A stretch of 15,634 nt of DNA from Anaerolineales bacterium UBA2317 (lineage in GTDB: Bacteria; Chloroflexota; Anaerolineae; Anaerolineales; Villigracilaceae): assembly GCA_002345215.1 (NCBI GenBank), contig DDVH01000024.1:73077-88710 (forward strand), written 5' to 3'. The notes beneath the pieces are model-generated. The model was not told the origin of the DNA, ran no database searches, and saw nothing but the letters and a program-made list of their open reading frames with translations. The translations under genes and the position numbers were made by a program. Of this stretch, positions 11,930 to 15,634 are shown piece after piece. Position 1 is the stretch's first letter. Every line of letters starts with the position of its first letter.

Positions 11930-14152
11930 TTAGCCTGCATTCGTGCGATGTGCTTCAATTACATTCGGCAAATTTTCAATTCGATTTAACACGCGACTCA
12001 ATTGAGATAAATCTCTTACTTCAATAATTAACTTTAACACTGCCACACTGCGATGATTTACATTCACTGTCACATTGGCAATGTTGATGCCTTCGTCTGC
12101 CAACAATTTTGAAATATCCACCATTAAACCTTGTCTGTCGTATGCTTTGATGGCAATTGGAACTGGATATGTGTGTTCTGCTTTTCCCCAACCGACTTTT
12201 AGAAATCTTTCATGGTCATGCATTTTCAAAACATTCGGGCAATCTCGTCTGTGAACTGTCACGCCACGTCCACGTGTGACAAAGCCGATAATTTCATCAC
12301 CGGGCATGGGTGCACAGCATTTTGCTATGCTTGCTAACATGCCTTTCAAGCCGACCACTTCAACAGCGTCTGTTATTTTTTTAGGCGTCTTCTCAGTGAC
12401 GTTTGCTTCCAGAATATCTTTAATTTCTTCTGTATTTGAAAACTGCTTGATTACTTTATTAATTGAAAGGTCAGCCGAACCCAAAGCGATGAATAACTCA
12501 TCTTGTGTTTTGTAACCAATATCACGCGCTAATTTTTCATAATTGATTTCATTGATTCCAAGTCGTTGTAATTCACGTTCAAGCGTGGCACGCCCTTGTG
12601 TGAGATTTTGTTCATCTTCTTGTTTCTTAAACCACACCTTGATTTTTGAACGCGCACGTTGTGTCTTGACCAATCCCAAACTTGGATTCAACCAATCACG
12701 ACTTGGACCACCACGCTTGGCTGTTAAGATTTCTACATTGTCACTGGTTTTTAATTCTTGATATAGCGGAACGAGTTTTCCATTGACTCGCGCACCTCGG
12801 CAACGATGACCAATATCAGTATGAACATGATACGCAAAGTCAATCGGCGTAGAACCTGCGGGTAAATCAATAATATCTCCGCGTGGTGTAAAGACATACA
12901 CTCTATCTTTGAACACATCGCTTTGCATTGATTCGACAAACTCTGTCGCATCATTAACATCCCCACGCCATTCCATCATCGAACGCAATGAATTGATATG
13001 CTTTTCAAAATTTTTGTCGGCGTGTTTTCCGCCTTCTTTGTAACGCCAATGTGCGGCAATCCCATACTCTGCACTCAAGTGCATATCAGGCGTGCGGATT
13101 TGTACCTCTAGCGGGCGTTTATCATCATATTGCACGGCGGTATGAAGCGATTGATAAAAATTATCTTTCGGCGCGGCGATGTAATCATCAAACTCACCTT
13201 GAATCGGTCTCCATGTTGTATGAATCAAACCCAACGCCGCATAACACGATGGCACATCAGGCACAATCAAACGCACGGCGCGCACATCAAATACGCGATT
13301 GAATGAACGGTCTTTCTTTTCCATTTTTCTAAAAATTGAATAAATATGTTTCGGTCGGCCGCTAATTTCGGATTTGATGTTATTTTTTTCAAGCAGTTTA
13401 ACTAATTTATCTTTTATTTCTTCTAATTGCTTTTCACGGTCTGGGCGGCGCTCTGCTAATTGTTCGGCAATCTCTTTATATTTTTCTGGGTTTACATACC
13501 GAAAACTTAAATCTTCTAATTCCCATTTCAATTGCCAAATCCCCAAACGATTCGCTAACGGCGCAAAAATTTCTAATGTCTCTTGCGCAATTCGTCTACG
13601 CTTATGCTCAGGCATGTGACCCAACGTGCGCATATTATGCAAACGGTCTGCTAACTTAATCAACACCACACGAACATCTTCGCCCATTGCTAAAAATGTT
13701 TTACGCAATGTCTCAGAGACGATATCTTCATTACGCCCAAGTAACGCAGGCTGAATAATCGGCTCTTCATTTCCGTTTTCATTTTCAGGGTGTTGGTCGC
13801 CGCGTGAAACACGTGGCAAATGCGTTAACTTCGTCACCCCATCAACAAGTAATCTCACTGTATCGCCAAAATCACGGCGAATATCTGCAAACGTCACAGA
13901 TGTATCTTCCACTGTATCATGCAACAAACCTGCCGCAACCACTTCGGCTGGCACTTTCAAATCCGCTAGAATGCTTGCCACCGCAATACAATGATTGATA
14001 TACGGCTCACCAGAATGACGTTTCTGCTCTCGATGCGCTTCTTCCGCAACCGCATACGCCTTCATCACCAACTCACGGTCTGCTGTTGAGTAGGATTCAG
14101 GAAGTTGCTCCAAAAGTTTTTCAAGCGGAATCGCCGCCGTTGCAGATTTCAT
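11930..14152 (-). CDS. rel: bifunctional (p)ppGpp synthetase/hydrolase Rel (RelA/SpoT)
   Basis: This 740-residue long RSH protein makes and degrades the alarmone (p)ppGpp. The HD hydrolase domain has its HDTVED motif intact (78-83), so hydrolysis should be active. The synthetase domain carries GRPKHIYSIFRKM (265-277), FDVRAVR (288-294), the EFDDYIAAPKDNFYQSLHTA stretch (320-339) and EVQIRT (349-354). TGS (about 417-478), a conserved Cys region (AKCCAPMPGD) and a C-terminal ACT domain follow. Residues about 114-143 form an acidic, polar insertion inside the HD domain, longer than in Bacillus or E. coli proteins. The ATG has no SD; TAAAAT ends 6 nt before it, suggesting a leaderless message. 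It diverges from ybaK. Confidence 0.96.
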   Translation of the reverse strand: MKSATAAIPLEKLLEQLPESYSTADRELVMKAYAVAEEAHREQKRHSGEPYINHCIAVASILADLKVPAEVVAAGLLHDTVEDTSVTFADIRRDFGDTVRLLVDGVTKLTHLPRVSRGDQHPENENGNEEPIIQPALLGRNEDIVSETLRKTFLAMGEDVRVVLIKLADRLHNMRTLGHMPEHKRRRIAQETLEIFAPLANRLGIWQLKWELEDLSFRYVNPEKYKEIAEQLAERRPDREKQLEEIKDKLVKLLEKNNIKSEISGRPKHIYSIFRKMEKKDRSFNRVFDVRAVRLIVPDVPSCYAALGLIHTTWRPIQGEFDDYIAAPKDNFYQSLHTAVQYDDKRPLEVQIRTPDMHLSAEYGIAAHWRYKEGGKHADKNFEKHINSLRSMMEWRGDVNDATEFVESMQSDVFKDRVYVFTPRGDIIDLPAGSTPIDFAYHVHTDIGHRCRGARVNGKLVPLYQELKTSDNVEILTAKRGGPSRDWLNPSLGLVKTQRARSKIKVWFKKQEDEQNLTQGRATLERELQRLGINEINYEKLARDIGYKTQDELFIALGSADLSINKVIKQFSNTEEIKDILEANVTEKTPKKITDAVEVVGLKGMLASIAKCCAPMPGDEIIGFVTRGRGVTVHRRDCPNVLKMHDHERFLKVGWGKAEHTYPVPIAIKAYDRQGLMVDISKLLADEGINIANVTVNVNHRSVAVLKLIIEVRDLSQLSRVLNRIENLPNVIEAHRTNAG

Positions 14153-14158
14153 TAGATA

Positions 14159-14164
14159 ATTTTA
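14159..14164 (-). promoter_or_regulatory. -10 element of rel
   Basis: TAAAAT on the minus strand ends 6 nt before the rel ATG at 14152. Transcription would then start at or within a base or two of the start codon. No clear -35 is visible. Confidence 0.4.
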
Positions 14165-14205
14165 CACCTTCCGCCTCTTTCGTGATTTGTGCTTGATTCT
14201 GTTTC

Positions 14206-14235
14206 TCAACATTCCCTTATCTTCAATTGTATAAT
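14206..14235 (+). promoter_or_regulatory. promoter of ybaK, probably leaderless
   Basis: TCAACA (14206-14211, a partial -35) and a perfect TATAAT (14230-14235) are 18 bp apart. The ATG at 14242 lies 6 nt past the -10, where transcription should begin, and there is no SD. Confidence 0.6.
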
Positions 14236-14241
14236 TCATTT

Positions 14242-14712
14242 ATGCCTACCAACAACGTCACCCGTTTTTTAGACTCACGAAAGATCAAATACACGGCTCA
14301 CGAATTACCGCCAGAAAAAATTGGGGCAGTGGAAGCCGCACAAATTCTGAATGTACCGGAAGCACAGGTATTCAAAACCATTGTCACCACCAGAGAAAAA
14401 GGTAAACCTGTGCTGGCAGTCATCCCCGGAGATAGAAACGTGGATTTAAAATCGTTGGCATCATTTCTGAACGAAAAGAAAATGTCTCTGCCCACTCAAA
14501 AAGAAGCAGAGACATTAACAGGTTTACAAGCAGGTGGCATTTCACCTTTAGCATTAATCAACAAAGGCTTTCAAGTCGTCATTGATTCCGCTTGCGAATC
14601 TTATGAAGAATTTTTTATCTCAGGCGGTCAACGCGGAATCAATATTCAAATCAATGCAAAAGATTTAATTCGTTTGGTGAATGCGAAAATTGGTGTGATT
14701 AGTAAATCTTAA
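14242..14712 (+). CDS. ybaK: Cys-tRNA(Pro)/Cys-tRNA deacylase, YbaK type
   Basis: YbaK hydrolyses Cys-tRNA(Pro) that prolyl-tRNA synthetase makes by mistake. The 156-residue protein matches the stand-alone editing domain along its length: an EL-P-based start, FKTIV with the conserved Lys45, AVIPGDRNVDLKSLA, and the GGISPLAL segment (98-105) followed by a C-terminal GGQRG turn. I chose ATG 14242; an in-frame TTG at 14227 would place the TATAAT box inside the gene. Other YbaK/ProX editing proteins share this fold, so exact substrate choice is not certain. Confidence 0.92.
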   Translation: MPTNNVTRFLDSRKIKYTAHELPPEKIGAVEAAQILNVPEAQVFKTIVTTREKGKPVLAVIPGDRNVDLKSLASFLNEKKMSLPTQKEAETLTGLQAGGISPLALINKGFQVVIDSACESYEEFFISGGQRGINIQINAKDLIRLVNAKIGVISKS

Positions 14713-14759
14713 TTAATTTTTTGAAAAAATATTTGTCTATTCTATTTTTACGAATTGAT

Positions 14760-14787
14760 TCGACAGCCTTCGCTTATACGATATAAT
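14760..14787 (+). promoter_or_regulatory. promoter of the amino-acid binding protein gene
   Basis: TCGACA (14760-14765, five of six bases of TTGACA) and TATAAT (14782-14787) are separated by 16 bp. Transcription should begin near 14794, giving a leader of about 98 nt, unlike the short leaders of neighbouring genes. Confidence 0.65.
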
Positions 14788-14808
14788 ATCAGACCATCAT
14801 CTTTTAGA

Positions 14809-14899
14809 AAGGAGAATTCTTATTGTCCAAATAAAAAATATGTTCATAATTGTCGTGTTCGTTCAAACAATTTTTTCTCGAGGAGGAGAAAATGCGTAA
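14809..14899 (+). other. leader of the binding-protein gene, with possible small leader ORF
   Basis: AAGGAG (14809-14814) is 7 nt before an ATT codon (14822) whose frame runs through ATG 14840 to TAA at 14897-14899, inside the start of the binding-protein gene. A weak AATTGT/ACAATT stem followed by six Ts (about 14848-14876) lies within it. Either the upstream SD is decoration or it drives a short leader peptide of 25 residues (19 from the ATG). I cannot decide. Confidence 0.25.
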
Positions 14900-15634
14900 A
14901 ACCCTTTGGTTCATATCTATGTTGATTGTGGTAAGCCTCGTGCTTGCCGCATGTGGCGGTGGAGCCCCGGCAGGCGGCGGTGAAACTGTCACTGTTGTTG
15001 AAACAGTCATTGTAGAAGTTACATCTTCTGCCCCTGTCGTCGTTGCACCAACCGGATTTGGCGTCACACTTGAAACAGTAAGAGCACGTGGCAACCTCAT
15101 CTGTGGTGTTAACTCACAAGTGCCCGGCTTTGGGTATGTTGATGCTGATGGCAACTTCTCTGGCTTCGATGTTGATTATTGTCGCGCACTTGCCGCCGCA
15201 ATTTTTGGTGATGCAAGTTTAGTTGAATTTCGCCCTGTAACAGCGGCAGAACGCTTCACTGCTTTACAATCTGGTGAAATTGATATCCTCAGCCGCAATA
15301 CAACTTGGTCGCTTGTTCGTGATACTGAATTGGGCGGCAACTTTGTTCATACTACTTTCTATGATGGTCAAGGAATGATGGTTCCATCTGATAGCGGAAT
15401 TACAACCTTAGCAGATTTAGAAGGTGGCACAATCTGTGTTCAAACCGGTACAACAACCGAACTTAATCTCGCTGATGTAATGGCGGCAGAAGGTGTTTCA
15501 TACACACCAGCAGTCTTTGAAGATGCTGATTCTACATTTGCCGCGTATGCTGAAAATCGTTGTGATGCAGTCACTACCGATAAATCCGGTTTGATTTCAC
15601 GTCGCACTGTTTTGGCAGACCCATCTGCTCATGT
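14892..15634 (+). CDS. general L-amino-acid ABC transporter binding lipoprotein (AapJ/BztA type), partial
   Basis: The gene starts at ATG 14892 with a strong AGGAGGAG (14881-14888) and runs off the right edge after 247 codons. The product has a signal peptide ending LVLAAC (lipidated Cys21), a short Gly/Val/Thr-rich spacer, and a type-3 solute-binding domain with hallmarks of the AapJ/BztA group: RGNLICGVN, PGFGYVD, GFDVDYCRALAAAIFGD, RFTALQSGEIDILSRNTTW and FYDGQGMMV. It would deliver a broad set of L-amino acids to an ABC permease, presumably encoded downstream. It is tethered to the outer face of the membrane rather than free in a periplasm, as expected in a monoderm-like cell. Confidence 0.94.
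   Translation, partial: MRKTLWFISMLIVVSLVLAACGGGAPAGGGETVTVVETVIVEVTSSAPVVVAPTGFGVTLETVRARGNLICGVNSQVPGFGYVDADGNFSGFDVDYCRALAAAIFGDASLVEFRPVTAAERFTALQSGEIDILSRNTTWSLVRDTELGGNFVHTTFYDGQGMMVPSDSGITTLADLEGGTICVQTGTTTELNLADVMAAEGVSYTPAVFEDADSTFAAYAENRCDAVTTDKSGLISRRTVLADPSAH

Noticed and set aside
14713..14759. Intrinsic terminator after ybaK
   Set aside because: A T6/A6 stem is present but has no GC pairs and no following U-tract, so it is too weak to call.
14804..15154. 116-codon minus-strand frame at the right end
   Set aside because: It is antisense to the binding-protein gene, which has a strong SD, a lipobox and conserved AapJ motifs.

Overview
The window looks like chromosomal DNA of moderate to low GC from a Chloroflexota bacterium, most likely an Anaerolineae relative. 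This is inferred, not proven. It rests on lipoproteins with Thr/Pro-rich linkers, a bifunctional Rel with an extra loop, several genes that look leaderless, and dispersed palindromic repeats. No rRNA, tRNA, CRISPR array, transposase or integrase was seen.

Layout. (1) 1-1393: a tandem pair of paralogous SH3-like lipoprotein genes on the minus strand (the first runs off the left edge). Each has the same promoter, Shine-Dalgarno (SD) sequence and upstream 13-bp box. (2) 1416-4705, minus: a cell-wall and ribosome-maturation block, YabE-like G5/3D lipoprotein, LytR-CpsA-Psr protein and rsmA (ksgA). A TrmH-family RNA methyltransferase (4737-5510) diverges from it across a very short region with a palindromic -10 sequence. 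(3) 5543-7238, minus: an operon of a CPBP intramembrane protease, a small four-helix membrane protein and a LuxR-type HTH fused to a DUF805 membrane domain. (4) 7239-9900: an accessory segment with a SnoaL-like gene remnant, a GNAT acetyltransferase, an unlisted 58-codon two-helix membrane protein and a HEPN-type protein. The HEPN gene is bounded by a perfect 10-bp inverted repeat beside integron attC-like hairpins. Beyond it lie an inverted-repeat cluster and paired palindromes. (5) 9902-11800, minus: moeA, a VKOR-family oxidoreductase and a small DUF1540-like Cys protein with an acidic tail, closely packed. (6) 11930-14152, minus: rel; then, divergent, ybaK (14242-14712) and the start of a general amino-acid ABC transporter binding lipoprotein (14892 to the right edge).

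Together the core genes cover cell-wall remodelling, rRNA/tRNA modification and quality control, molybdenum cofactor insertion, disulfide chemistry, stringent response and amino-acid uptake. The most unusual parts are the duplicated lipoprotein control region, the HTH-DUF805 gene with an internal ribosome binding site, the cassette-like HEPN gene, and a palindromic repeat translated inside moeA.
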